DNA of 53,083 nt from NCBI GenBank assembly GCA_947629095.1, contig CANRCK010000010.1, positions 1 through 53,083 of the forward strand, written 5' to 3'. The DNA comes from an uncultured Clostridia bacterium. Its GTDB lineage: Bacteria > Bacillota > Clostridia > Christensenellales > Borkfalkiaceae. Position numbers and translations under genes: made by a program. The notes below the pieces were generated by a model that saw nothing but the letters and a program-made list of their open reading frames with translations, had not been told where the DNA came from and did not search any database. Below, piece by piece: positions 44,585 to 53,083 of this stretch (position 1 is the stretch's first letter; the number at the start of each line of letters is the position of its first letter).

Positions 44585-47067
44585 TGGCTAAAAAGAATAA
44601 CAACGGCTTCCAGACGGAAATACCGCAGGGCAACGTGTACGTGCAGCCCATAGAGCGGGTCATGCCCGACTGTATGCTGCCTTATGCCGAATTTGTAATA
44701 CTTGACAGGGCTTTGCCCCGAGTGGAGGACGGCTTAAAGCCCGTCCAGCGCAGAATTTTATATACTATGATTGAAATGGGGCTGACGCCCGATAAGCCCC
44801 ATAAAAAGTCCGCAAGAATAGTGGGCGACTGCATGGGCAAATATCATCCCCACGGCGACAGCTCGGTGTACGACGCAATGGTGAGAATGGCACAGCCCTT
44901 CAACATGCGCTGCACGCTTGTAAACGGGCACGGCAACTTCGGTTCGGTGGACGGCGACCCCGCCGCCGCAATGAGATACACCGAGGCAAGGTTGGAGCCG
45001 CTTGCTTTGGAGCTTTTGCGCGATTTGGACAAGGAGACCGTTCCTTTTTCTTTCAACTTCGACGACTCCTTGCTCGAACCGGATATCCTCCCCGGGCGCT
45101 TCCCCAATCTTTTGGTCAACGGCGCCAACGGCATAGCCGTGGGGCTTGCAACCAATATCCCTACGCACAATCTTGCCGAGGTTATCGACGGCTGCTGCGC
45201 CTATATCGACAACCCCAAGATATCCCTCTCCGAAATGATGAAAATCATTCCCGGACCCGACTTCTCCACGGGCGGCTATATAATAGCCAACGAGCTTAAA
45301 CAGGCTTATGAAACGGGCAAGGGAAAAATAACCCTCCGCGCAAAATATTCCGTGGAACCGGGCGACTACGGCAAAAAGAACATAGTTATAACCGAGCTTC
45401 CCTACCAGACCAACAAGGCGGAGCTTCTCCGCAAAATAATGCTCCTCCGCGAGGATAAAAAGGCGCTTTTGGACGGCATATCGGACATAGTGGACGAGTC
45501 CGACCGTTCGGGCATGCGCGCCGTAATAACGGTTAAAAAGGACGCGGACGTCGATGCGATTTTGCAGCTCTTGTTCAAATATACCGACCTCGAGTGCACT
45601 TTCGGCATAAATATGGTTGCCATAGCGGGCGGCAAGCCCCGCCAGCTCGGGCTGCTCGACATATTAAAGTTCTACACCCGCTACCAGCAACAGGTCATTC
45701 TCCGCCGCTGCAAGTTCGAGCTTAAAGAAGCCGAAGCGCGCTGCCATATTCTCGAAGGGCTGATAATCGGCGTTCATAACGTGGACGAGGTCGTAAAAAT
45801 AATAAAGACCTCCGAAAACACCGCCCACGCCCGCACGAGACTTATGGAGCGCTTTGCCCTCTCCGAAAAGCAGGCTCAGGCAATTCTCGATCTGCGCCTT
45901 GCCCGCCTTGCCAAGCTGGAAGTGGCAAAGCTTGAAGAGGAGCTTAGGCAGCTCAAAAAGCGCATAGAGGAATTGAAAAAGATTATCGCCAGCCGCGATT
46001 TGCAGTACGACATAGTCAAGCGCGAAATGCGCGAAATCCGCGATAAATTCAAAACCGAGCGCAAAACCAAGATAGTGGACAGCGTTGAAAAAATCAACGT
46101 AAAGCGCGCCGACGTAAAGCGCGCTGTAATGTCGTGGACGGTTGCCCTCACCGCCTCCGACGCAATAAAATTCACCGAGAGCGAGGACTTTGCCGAAACC
46201 ACCAAAAAGCGCACCGCCGCAAACGCAAGCTTATCGCTTCTGCACAGGCAGACGGTCACCTGCGGTTCGGACGCCACAATCTGCGTTTTCACAAACTTAG
46301 GCAATTGCATAAAAATCCCTTTGGAGGAAGTGGAGCCGGGCGAAGCCCGTTCGGCGGGCATAAAATTGCAGTCGCTTGCCGACGGCGTGGAAAAGGGCGA
46401 ATATCCCGTGAATATCTTTGCCTCGGGCGGCACGCCTCAGGGCGAGCTTCTGTTCTTCACAAAGCAGGGCGCCGTAAAGCGCACCGCGTGGGAGGAGTAC
46501 GAACTCAACAAAAGGATATTCCCCGCCATCAAGCTTAAACCGGGCGACGAAGTTTTAAGCGTGGAGCAGTGGGACCCCGACGAATACGCCACAATGCTCT
46601 TCGTCACAAAAAAGGCAATGTGCCTCAACGCTTCAAAGGACGACGTTCCCGTGCAGGGCAGAATTGCCGGCGGCGTGAGGGGCATAACGGTGGACGGCAA
46701 CGACGAAGTTATTTTTGCCACGCAGCACAAGAGCGAGGGCGAGGTTATAATTGTTACTTCCTTCGGCACATTCAAGCGCGTAATCTCCTCCCTTTTCGAC
46801 GAGCACGGCAGGGCTTCCAAGGGCGTTATGATAGCCGACATAAAGGGCAGGGGGGATATTCTCTTTGCCGACTACGTAACCGTGCCATATAAGCTTGCCG
46901 TAGTTTCCGCGGATAAAACCGTAGCCGAACTCGACACCGAGGATATCCCCATAGAAAACCGCGTTTCCAGGGGCAAGCCCCTTGCCGGCATATCCTCCCC
47001 CGTGCGCGTTGTGCCCCTTAAACACAAATCGTCTTACCCCGGCAGTCCCGTGCAGATGAAATTTTGA
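44584..47067 (+). CDS. parC: Type IIA DNA topoisomerase subunit A (ParC/GyrA family, divergent)
   Basis: 827 residues. The breakage-reunion domain shows [40 protein letters not shown] and the active tyrosine in [11 protein letters not shown]. After a coiled coil (about 430-500) comes a beta-pinwheel CTD with several blades ([36 protein letters not shown] and others). The GyrA box QRRGGKG is absent. KPVQRRIL and GDSSVY are ParC-like; [15 protein letters not shown] is GyrA-like. The residue equivalent to E. coli GyrA Ser83 is serine, the quinolone-sensitive state. Acts with the B subunit in an A2B2 enzyme that decatenates or supercoils DNA. Confidence 0.9.
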   Translation: MAKKNNNGFQTEIPQGNVYVQPIERVMPDCMLPYAEFVILDRALPRVEDGLKPVQRRILYTMIEMGLTPDKPHKKSARIVGDCMGKYHPHGDSSVYDAMVRMAQPFNMRCTLVNGHGNFGSVDGDPAAAMRYTEARLEPLALELLRDLDKETVPFSFNFDDSLLEPDILPGRFPNLLVNGANGIAVGLATNIPTHNLAEVIDGCCAYIDNPKISLSEMMKIIPGPDFSTGGYIIANELKQAYETGKGKITLRAKYSVEPGDYGKKNIVITELPYQTNKAELLRKIMLLREDKKALLDGISDIVDESDRSGMRAVITVKKDADVDAILQLLFKYTDLECTFGINMVAIAGGKPRQLGLLDILKFYTRYQQQVILRRCKFELKEAEARCHILEGLIIGVHNVDEVVKIIKTSENTAHARTRLMERFALSEKQAQAILDLRLARLAKLEVAKLEEELRQLKKRIEELKKIIASRDLQYDIVKREMREIRDKFKTERKTKIVDSVEKINVKRADVKRAVMSWTVALTASDAIKFTESEDFAETTKKRTAANASLSLLHRQTVTCGSDATICVFTNLGNCIKIPLEEVEPGEARSAGIKLQSLADGVEKGEYPVNIFASGGTPQGELLFFTKQGAVKRTAWEEYELNKRIFPAIKLKPGDEVLSVEQWDPDEYATMLFVTKKAMCLNASKDDVPVQGRIAGGVRGITVDGNDEVIFATQHKSEGEVIIVTSFGTFKRVISSLFDEHGRASKGVMIADIKGRGDILFADYVTVPYKLAVVSADKTVAELDTEDIPIENRVSRGKPLAGISSPVRVVPLKHKSSYPGSPVQMKF

Positions 47068-47107
47068 GTGTTAAAAAATAACACGGAAAAATTTTTAAAC
47101 ACGTGGT

Positions 47108-47136
47108 TTGACGGTGCTTATTCCATATCTTATAAT
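47108..47136 (+). promoter_or_regulatory. Promoter of the mscS gene
   Basis: TTGACG at 47108-47113, a 17-nt spacer and TATAAT at 47131-47136. Confidence 0.8.
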
Positions 47137-47175
47137 ATTTAAAAATAATATTTAAAAAAATCAGGAGATTTTATT

Positions 47176-48141
47176 ATGGCTAATAAGTTGAAAGATGAAA
47201 TCATCGAGCAACATGAGGAAAACAAAAAAAAGCTCAGGGCGCTGGGTCCCGTAAAGCTTGCCATACTTTGCATTCTGGTGGTGGGCACGGTGCTCTCCTA
47301 CGTCTTTTATGAGTATATTTTCGGCGCGCACAGCGAATGGTGCACAAACCCCTCAACGGACTTTGCCCTTTTGAACGCGCTCTGCCGCTGGGTTCCCAAA
47401 ATAGTAAACTGCATCCAGTTCCTCACCTTCCTTTTGGTGGTTGTAACCATAATTCTTGCCGTAATCCGCAAGCTTATGAACAAAACCCAGCGCAGCAAAA
47501 CGGTTGCAATGCTTCTTTGCAATTTAATCCGCTGGGTCACGGCAGTGATTTTGGTTATAGGCGTTCTCTATATCTGGGGCGTGGACGCAACCGCTCTCAT
47601 CACCGGCGCGGGAGTTGTCACATTGGTCGTAGGTCTCGGAATGCAGTCCCTCATTGCCGACGTGGTTGCCGGGCTTTTCATTGTGTTTGAAAACGAGTTC
47701 AACGTTGGCGATTGGATAACCGTGGGCGACTTCCGCGGCGAAGTAATTTCAATCGGCATAAGAACCACCAAGCTCCGCGCGGCGGGCAACATAAAAATCC
47801 TCAACAACAACGCAATTCAGGGCGTTTTAAACCACACCGTGGAGCCTTCCATAGTCAAGTGCCTCATCGACGTGGAGTACGGCGCGGAACTTCCCAAGGT
47901 CGAAAAAATAATCAACGACAACGTTTCTTCCCTTCAGGTTCCCGGCGCGCTCACTCCCGTTCAGTACGACGGCGTTGCCGCGCTCGGCGCAAGCGGCGTC
48001 ACCCTTCAGTTCGAAGTTTCCGCCTACGAGGGCGACTACTACGTGGTCCAGCGCGCGCTCAACGGCGCCGTAAAGAATATGTTCGATAAAAACGGCATCA
48101 ATATCCCCTTCCCCCAAATCGTCGTGCACGAAGAAAAGTAA
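47176..48141 (+). CDS. mscS: Small-conductance mechanosensitive channel (MscS family)
   Basis: 321 residues with three hydrophobic segments near 30-50, 75-100 and 115-165. The pore-lining TM3 and the start of the beta domain are clear: LVVGLGMQSLIADVVAGLFI then VFENEFNVGDWITVGDFRGEV. MscS channels release ions and solutes during hypo-osmotic shock. ATG 47176 has AGGAG upstream. It has its own promoter. Confidence 0.94.
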   Translation: MANKLKDEIIEQHEENKKKLRALGPVKLAILCILVVGTVLSYVFYEYIFGAHSEWCTNPSTDFALLNALCRWVPKIVNCIQFLTFLLVVVTIILAVIRKLMNKTQRSKTVAMLLCNLIRWVTAVILVIGVLYIWGVDATALITGAGVVTLVVGLGMQSLIADVVAGLFIVFENEFNVGDWITVGDFRGEVISIGIRTTKLRAAGNIKILNNNAIQGVLNHTVEPSIVKCLIDVEYGAELPKVEKIINDNVSSLQVPGALTPVQYDGVAALGASGVTLQFEVSAYEGDYYVVQRALNGAVKNMFDKNGINIPFPQIVVHEEK

Positions 48142-48168
48142 AATATTTAACCTTTTTGCGCAAATTAA

Positions 48169-48197
48169 TTGCATATCCCGTCAAATGCGGATATAAT
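48169..48197 (+). promoter_or_regulatory. Promoter of the DUF1858 gene
   Basis: TTGCAT at 48169-48174, a 17-nt spacer and TATAAT at 48192-48197. Confidence 0.75.
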
Positions 48198-48229
48198 AAT
48201 GCTATCAAATTTAAACGGAGAAAAATATT

Positions 48230-48427
48230 ATGGCAAAAATAACCAAGGACACGTTAATTACCGACTGTCTCAAAATAAACCCCAACAGCGCCGAAATTCT
48301 TCAAGCTGTCGGCATGCACTGCCTCGGCTGCGCAATGGCTCACGGTGAAACCATTGAGGAAGCGGTTTTCGTTCACGGCAACGATCTCGAAGCTCTTCTT
48401 TCAAAGCTCAACGAGGGCGTTGAATAA
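48230..48427 (+). CDS. DUF1858 (ScdA_N-like) small protein
   Basis: 65 residues, a complete DUF1858 domain with the family motif AVGMHCLGCAMAHGETIEEA, including the paired cysteines of H-C-x-G-C. The domain is related to the N-terminus of the iron-sulfur repair protein ScdA and to hybrid-cluster-type proteins; a redox or metal role is likely but unproved. CGGAG precedes the ATG. A terminator follows directly. Confidence 0.9.
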   Translation: MAKITKDTLITDCLKINPNSAEILQAVGMHCLGCAMAHGETIEEAVFVHGNDLEALLSKLNEGVE

Positions 48428-48436
48428 TGATAAAAG

Positions 48437-48459
48437 GACCGCTTTTTGCGGTCTTTTTT
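48437..48459 (+). terminator. Terminator after the DUF1858 gene
   Basis: GACCGC (48437-48442) pairs with GCGGTC (48448-48453) and is followed by TTTTTT. It begins 10 nt after the stop. Confidence 0.8.
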
Positions 48460-48484
48460 ACTTTTAACAATATTATTTATATCC

Positions 48485-49204
48485 ATGGACAGCGTAAAAA
48501 AACTTCAACAAATAATCGACCAAAGCCAAAACATAGTCTTTTTCGGCGGCGCAGGGGTCAGCACCGAAAGCGGCATTCCCGACTTCCGCTCGCAGGACGG
48601 CTTATACTCCCAAAAATACGCCTACCCCCCCGAGCAGATAGTTTCCCACACCTTTTTTACTTACCGCACGTCGGAATTTTTCGATTTCTACCGCAACAAA
48701 ATGCTCTACCCCTCGGCAAAGCCCAACCCCGCGCATGTCTATCTTGCCAAGCTTGAGGCAGCCGGCAAATTAAAAGCCGTGATCACCCAGAATATCGACG
48801 GGCTTCACCAAGCCGCCGGCAGCAAAAACGTTTTGGAACTCCACGGCAGCGTTCTCCGCAACTATTGCGCCCGCTGCGGCAAATTCTATCCCGTCGAATA
48901 CATAAAATCCTCCCGCGGCATTCCCAAGTGCAGCTGCGGCGGCGTAATCAAACCCGACGTCGTTCTCTATGAGGAAAGCTTAAACCCCGATATCATAAAC
49001 TCCGCCATCAAAGCCATAGCGGAGGCTGATGCTTTAATAATCGGCGGCACCTCCCTCGTCGTGTACCCCGCAGCCGGTTTCATAGATTTCTTCCGCGGCA
49101 ATCACCTCGTTGTAATCAACAAATCCCCCACAACTGCCGATAACTCCGCCGAGCTTGTAATCAACGCTTCCATCGGCTCCGTTTTTTCCTCTCTCACGGT
49201 CTGA
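48485..49204 (+). CDS. cobB: Sir2 family NAD-dependent protein deacylase
   Basis: 239 residues. NAD-binding motifs FFGGAGVSTESGIPDFRSQD and TQNIDGLH, the catalytic histidine in LELHGSVL, and four zinc cysteines (YCARCGKF, CSCGGVIKPD) are all present. It removes acyl groups from lysines with NAD+ as co-substrate. I chose ATG 48485 (MDSVKKLQQIIDQS); an in-frame start at 48446 would lie in the preceding terminator. No Shine-Dalgarno is visible, and a TATTAT at 48471-48476 ends 8 nt upstream without a clear -35. Confidence 0.94.
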   Translation: MDSVKKLQQIIDQSQNIVFFGGAGVSTESGIPDFRSQDGLYSQKYAYPPEQIVSHTFFTYRTSEFFDFYRNKMLYPSAKPNPAHVYLAKLEAAGKLKAVITQNIDGLHQAAGSKNVLELHGSVLRNYCARCGKFYPVEYIKSSRGIPKCSCGGVIKPDVVLYEESLNPDIINSAIKAIAEADALIIGGTSLVVYPAAGFIDFFRGNHLVVINKSPTTADNSAELVINASIGSVFSSLTV

Positions 49205-49254
49205 AATTCCTACTTTCACACCCCCGCGCGGCGCCCCTTTTCCGCTCTGCCCGT

Positions 49255-49336
49255 TGTGCATAACTTTTGTCATAAATCTCGTCCGATTCCCTTGTTCTGC
49301 GCCAAAAAAGCGCCATTTATCCACATTTTTTCCACA
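49255..49336. other. Cluster of three DnaA-box matches
   Basis: TTATGCACA on the minus strand (49263-49255), TTATCCACA on the plus strand (49317-49325) and TTTTCCACA (49328-49336), the last two in tandem 2 nt apart. The first two fit TTATNCACA exactly. They lie in the 332-nt gap between the sirtuin and the giant secreted protein, followed by an AT-rich stretch to about 49405. No dnaA or dnaN is adjacent. Confidence 0.5.
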
Positions 49337-49405
49337 ATCGAACTGTATAAACCGCCCGCGTTGTCAAATTCCCTTAAATTTCCATAAAATAATTTCATAA
49401 AAAGC

Positions 49406-49434
49406 TTGACATTCCATTTGATAGAGGTTAAAAT
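49406..49434 (+). promoter_or_regulatory. Strong promoter of the giant secreted protein
   Basis: TTGACA at 49406-49411, a 17-nt spacer and TAAAAT at 49429-49434, with a leader of about 95 nt. Confidence 0.85.
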
Positions 49435-49536
49435 AAAGCAGAGTAAAGCGTCAAGGCTTCTTTTTTGTCGACCTCAAAAAATTACGGCGCTTATTCAATA
49501 GGTAAAACCAGAAATTTTTATTAAGGAGATAAAAGT

Positions 49537-52500
49537 ATGACTAGAACCAAAAAGACAGGTTTGCTCGTCACGCTGCTCGTAGTGCTTATGGCGCTTGTTG
49601 CCGCTGCATTCACTGTGCCCGGTATTGCCAAGGCAGATGTTAGCTTGAGTGCAAACGCAAAGCGTTTCGTGTCGTATATGGCAGACTATGCACATCTTGA
49701 CACGTTAGTAGAAGACGAGGTAAACTACAAAAAGGCGTTATATGAGGATTATCAGCCCGGAGAAGAGGGGGGGTATACAGCCAAAAGCCTTTGGTTGAAC
49801 TATGCGGCTGCAAAATCCTTGGTCGCAGGTAGTCTTTTGTCGTCGCAAGATATCGCTGATATTCAGGAGTCCAATCCTTATGAATATGCAAGATACGAGG
49901 AGATGGACAAAGTATACGCTAAGGTCTATAATTATTCGTTGGAATATAACACTTTCTTAAGTGAAATAGTAAATCCCACGGAGCTCCATCCCGCCAACTA
50001 TGGCGATTTGGATATAATTGCAAAGTGGCAAAGTGGTGATTATGTGACAGCAGATAATCCACCCAAAGACAGGACCATGGATAAGAATACTGAACTGAAA
50101 ATGTTCATGGCTATCGTCGACAGCGATGCGCAAGCCAAGGCTGCTCTTGAAGCACGTCATCAACTGCTCTTACAGGTAAACGCCGAAATTTTGAAAATCG
50201 AGTACTATCATACAACCCATGATGGTGCTGAATTAGCATTGCGTACGGGCAAAGACGGCGGCGAAGTGGTTTTGGAAAGCTTTAAAACCATCGACGCTGT
50301 GCAGACAAAGATTGATGACCTCAAACTTGGCGATCTTTTTGAGGGTGATACGAAAGCAATTGAAAAGTGGAATGATTATCAGGATGCCCTTGAGACACAG
50401 AAAACTTTAACTGAAAAGTATCAAAAGGTACAAAAGCAAATTCAAGGGGTTCTTGATCAGGTTATTCTTACTCCGCAGGCGGAAATATATTACACCCTTA
50501 AAGAGGCTGCCTCGGTTGCTACTACAGCTTACACCAACTTATTGGATGAGTCGAAAGATAAGAAAGGTAACCCTAATGCAACCGATAAGGATACAATATA
50601 CAACGACTATTCTCAGGTAATCACCAATTATGGTAAAGAGGGTGACGAACTTCCTACCCAGAAGAATCTTGTATCTTTGAATAAGGCTATTGATGAGGTG
50701 CAGAAAGCGATTGACCAAATCAAGGAAGCCATAAAAGCCTTTGGCGATCAGAAATATGACGATACGGAAACTGGCTACGTAACCAAGGTTAAGGCTGCCG
50801 AAACAGCTATTAAGGCGCTTCCCGCAGACGTTCAAAAGCATGAGGAAGATCTCTATAAGACGCAGCCTGACTCTTCCGATTACTTTATCGAAGGCTACAA
50901 AACGTATAAAGAGGCTCTTGCCTACGCCGACGCAAAGCTCAAGGAAGTTTCCGATATCGAGGATGAGATTAGAGAGCTTATTGCTGCTTTTGCTGATCCT
51001 GAGGGTCATGATACAACCATTGCGGAAGTACAGGGTAGAGTTATCGATATTGAATCCAGGATGAAGGCTCTTGAGGATGGTCAAAGAACCAGACTCGGCT
51101 TAGATAAAACCGAATATCCTTACGGCAGCGGTGCTCAGGTATCTTACTCGACGGTTATTACCACTATGAAATCAACGATAATTGCAAATTATCAATTGGT
51201 TAACGGTACCGTAGAAAAAATCAGAAATCTGTATAATGATGGTAAGTATACATACTCGCAGCGTCAAAGCTTTAAAGAAATTTTCGATGAATATGACAAA
51301 CTTGACGACAATCTGAAACTGTACGTTGAAAACGCTAATCTCCTTACTACTATGAAAGGTAACTACGACGCTGCTGACGCAGCCGTAGAGGAATGGGAGG
51401 GCGCAGTTGCCAAGGTTACTAAGGAAGATGGCTCGCTTGACCGTATCACAGTCACCAATATGGGCTTGGTTAAGGAGGCTGAGGATAAATGGGATGCACT
51501 TGCAAAGAGTGTGACCATATACTTTGACGATATTCAATCATGCATTGAAACTGGCGTAGAGGGTGTTGACCAGACTGCAAAGGATGCATACACCATTTAT
51601 GATCAGGCTAAAACAGCGCGTAACAACTTAAACAGTTTAATTCAAGCATTTTCATCTGCGGTAGAAAGTATCTCCGATGATGAAATAAAGGTGCCTTCCG
51701 AGGTTCCTGATTGGGTTGAGGAGTATGTGAAGCTTGAAAAGGCACATACTGAATTCCTTAAGGCAAACGGCACGGATGAATATTTAGCAAATGATGAGTA
51801 TTTCTCCAAAGCCGAAGCTGAATCCACTGAGGCACAGATTTGGACTAAGTATTTGAAAGTTGTTGAATTTGCAAAGCAGTACACAGTCGAAGACGCTATC
51901 TATGATATCTATCCTGAAGGAAAGGTTGGGAATGATTACGAGGATGTATATCAAGATCATGACTTCATCGTTAGTGATATAAAGCTTGTTGACGCTGCAC
52001 GCAAGGCTTATGACCAGTACATAGAGAACGGCGGAGTTAAATCTAAAATCAGAAACTATGATATGCTTACCTTTGCCGAAACCGGTGTTGCTGATCTTAA
52101 ACAGGTATTTAACGCGTTTGTAGAAAAAGTTTTGCAAGTATTCGACAAAGATTACAAGGCTGACTTAAAAGAAGGAACGAAATATATCGACGACGCTAAG
52201 CTCTTGGAAAAAATCCAGTCGATATTGGATACTAAGGAATACAAGGGCTACGGTCTTAACGTTGCATATCTCGGCGGCTATGCAGTAAGTTATCCCGGCG
52301 ATAATGATGAGTATAAAGTCGGCACTGAGACAGAAACTATTGAAACGCAATTAAGTGCTTTAAAACTTAAGTATACTGGTTGCGAAACCGATATCGAAGT
52401 TATTAAACAGTGTGACGCGTTGCTTGAGTTTGCTAAGGGTGCTTGGACTACTGAACTTAGTGCGCTTAATGACGAAATTCAAAAATATATCCAAGCTGAT

Positions 52501-53083
52501 AAAGATGGTACACTTAAAGCAGGTGACTTGAAAAGAATACAGGAAATTGTTGAAATTTACGATAGTCTTCACTCGTCACAGCAATCAAAGATCAATGATT
52601 GGAAAAATTTCCAGAATGTAAGCGATATGCAGACTGCAGCCGAGTACTTCACAAATTTGGTTGCTACTCTTGAAGCAAATGAAGAGTTCACTGCACTTAC
52701 CCCTTACTATATTGCGGTTGCTAGATCTATTTGCAACTCGCTTGATGCAACTCACCGCACACTCTATAAACCGGCTTATGATAGGCTCGATGCCTATGAA
52801 GTAAAATACAATGCAGCAAAAGAATCCGGTTTAGCTCCTTCCGTATCTGACTTGTCCGATCAGTTGAACACTCTTGATTCACAGGTTCAGGATCTTAGTG
52901 ATGCGCTTGATGCACTCGGTGATACTTATGCAACTGATGCAGAGGTTCAAGATAAGATTGCTCAACTTAAATCTGATATTCAAAAGGATTACGATGCGGC
53001 TATAAAGAAAGCTGTAGACGATGCAAAGACCGAGCTTCAGGGCAAGATCGACGAACTCAAGAACGGCGCTGTTAAGACTAACT
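49537..53083 (+). CDS. Giant secreted helical repeat/coiled-coil surface protein (3' truncated by window)
   Basis: An open frame with no stop from ATG 49537 to the end of the window, at least 1,182 residues. AAGGAG at 49523-49528 is 8 nt upstream. A signal peptide (MTRTKKTGLLVTLLVVLMAL, cleavage near AKA-DV) is followed by lysine/glutamate/alanine-rich helical sequence with alternating tyrosines, resembling strings of helical bundles; the visible 3' end (DLSDQLNTLDSQVQDLSDAL) is a heptad coiled coil. Codon choice is strikingly T-ending (GCT, ACT, GTT, GAT, CTT), unlike the GCC/GAC-rich neighbours, which with the strong promoter suggests high expression or recent acquisition. No known domain is recognised; the anchor lies beyond the window. 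Confidence 0.9.
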   Translation, partial: MTRTKKTGLLVTLLVVLMALVAAAFTVPGIAKADVSLSANAKRFVSYMADYAHLDTLVEDEVNYKKALYEDYQPGEEGGYTAKSLWLNYAAAKSLVAGSLLSSQDIADIQESNPYEYARYEEMDKVYAKVYNYSLEYNTFLSEIVNPTELHPANYGDLDIIAKWQSGDYVTADNPPKDRTMDKNTELKMFMAIVDSDAQAKAALEARHQLLLQVNAEILKIEYYHTTHDGAELALRTGKDGGEVVLESFKTIDAVQTKIDDLKLGDLFEGDTKAIEKWNDYQDALETQKTLTEKYQKVQKQIQGVLDQVILTPQAEIYYTLKEAASVATTAYTNLLDESKDKKGNPNATDKDTIYNDYSQVITNYGKEGDELPTQKNLVSLNKAIDEVQKAIDQIKEAIKAFGDQKYDDTETGYVTKVKAAETAIKALPADVQKHEEDLYKTQPDSSDYFIEGYKTYKEALAYADAKLKEVSDIEDEIRELIAAFADPEGHDTTIAEVQGRVIDIESRMKALEDGQRTRLGLDKTEYPYGSGAQVSYSTVITTMKSTIIANYQLVNGTVEKIRNLYNDGKYTYSQRQSFKEIFDEYDKLDDNLKLYVENANLLTTMKGNYDAADAAVEEWEGAVAKVTKEDGSLDRITVTNMGLVKEAEDKWDALAKSVTIYFDDIQSCIETGVEGVDQTAKDAYTIYDQAKTARNNLNSLIQAFSSAVESISDDEIKVPSEVPDWVEEYVKLEKAHTEFLKANGTDEYLANDEYFSKAEAESTEAQIWTKYLKVVEFAKQYTVEDAIYDIYPEGKVGNDYEDVYQDHDFIVSDIKLVDAARKAYDQYIENGGVKSKIRNYDMLTFAETGVADLKQVFNAFVEKVLQVFDKDYKADLKEGTKYIDDAKLLEKIQSILDTKEYKGYGLNVAYLGGYAVSYPGDNDEYKVGTETETIETQLSALKLKYTGCETDIEVIKQCDALLEFAKGAWTTELSALNDEIQKYIQADKDGTLKAGDLKRIQEIVEIYDSLHSSQQSKINDWKNFQNVSDMQTAAEYFTNLVATLEANEEFTALTPYYIAVARSICNSLDATHRTLYKPAYDRLDAYEVKYNAAKESGLAPSVSDLSDQLNTLDSQVQDLSDALDALGDTYATDAEVQDKIAQLKSDIQKDYDAAIKKAVDDAKTELQGKIDELKNGAVKTN

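Noticed and set aside
48446-48484. Longer sirtuin start at 48446
   Set aside because: It would begin inside the terminator hairpin of the DUF1858 gene and add a non-conserved hydrophobic stretch.
49255-49405. Chromosomal oriC
   Set aside because: Three boxes is few, no dnaA/dnaN/rpmH genes are adjacent, and genes on both sides run in the same direction; kept only as a DnaA-box cluster.

Overview
The window reads as a chromosomal segment of an anaerobic Gram-positive Clostridia-type bacterium. The support is a complete Enterococcus hirae-order ntp (V/A-type ATPase) operon, a single-chain iron-sulfur serine dehydratase, ParC/ParE-like topoisomerase genes, Shine-Dalgarno-rich translation starts, several very large Sec-exported surface proteins (one with InlB-type repeats), and no outer-membrane machinery. 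A gut Christensenellales-like lineage is a guess from gene content only. Both ends of the window cut through giant exported proteins. No tRNA, rRNA, CRISPR array or insertion sequence was seen.

Layout. 1-4986: 3' part of a giant beta-repeat surface protein. 5131-7982: HIT protein, GltD-like flavoprotein and DUF362 protein. 8089-8350: four phased 66-bp palindromic repeats running into a consensus promoter. 8415-16915: V-ATPase operon F-I-K-E-C-G-A-B-D, whose proteolipid carries the complete E. hirae Na+-ligand set. 16971-19984 (minus strand): DUF1295 membrane protein and a KtrA/KtrB potassium uptake pair, convergent with the ATPase operon. 20300-23425: glmM-glmS (amino-sugar synthesis), with glmM apparently starting at ACG. 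23643-25663 (minus): protein tyrosine phosphatase and serine dehydratase. 25777-27588: CNNM/CBS protein and RadC. 27687-30272: two exported SH3-like membrane-anchored proteins on the minus strand around a small unknown plus-strand gene.

30328-37652 is a tightly coupled phage head/neck cassette: large terminase, small terminase-like fragment, P22-like portal, scaffold, capsid, adaptor, beta-propeller neck protein and one unknown. It has no integrase, repressor, lysis, replication or tail-fibre genes in the window. This is the best candidate here for an undescribed or domesticated system.

38087-49204 returns to housekeeping genes: a methyltransferase, an RluA pseudouridine synthase, an 836-residue exported protein, a ParE/ParC-like topoisomerase pair, MscS, a DUF1858 protein and a sirtuin. 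49205-49536 holds three DnaA-box matches and a strong promoter for the last gene, a giant secreted helical protein that runs off the end.

Two themes connect the genes. One is ion homeostasis: a predicted Na+ V-ATPase next to Ktr K+ uptake, with MscS further on. The other is cell-surface biology: amino-sugar precursors plus giant exported proteins. A regulatory oddity recurs: at least four genes have good promoters whose -10 box ends only 6-13 nt before the start codon with no Shine-Dalgarno, implying leaderless or near-leaderless mRNAs beside ordinary SD-led genes.
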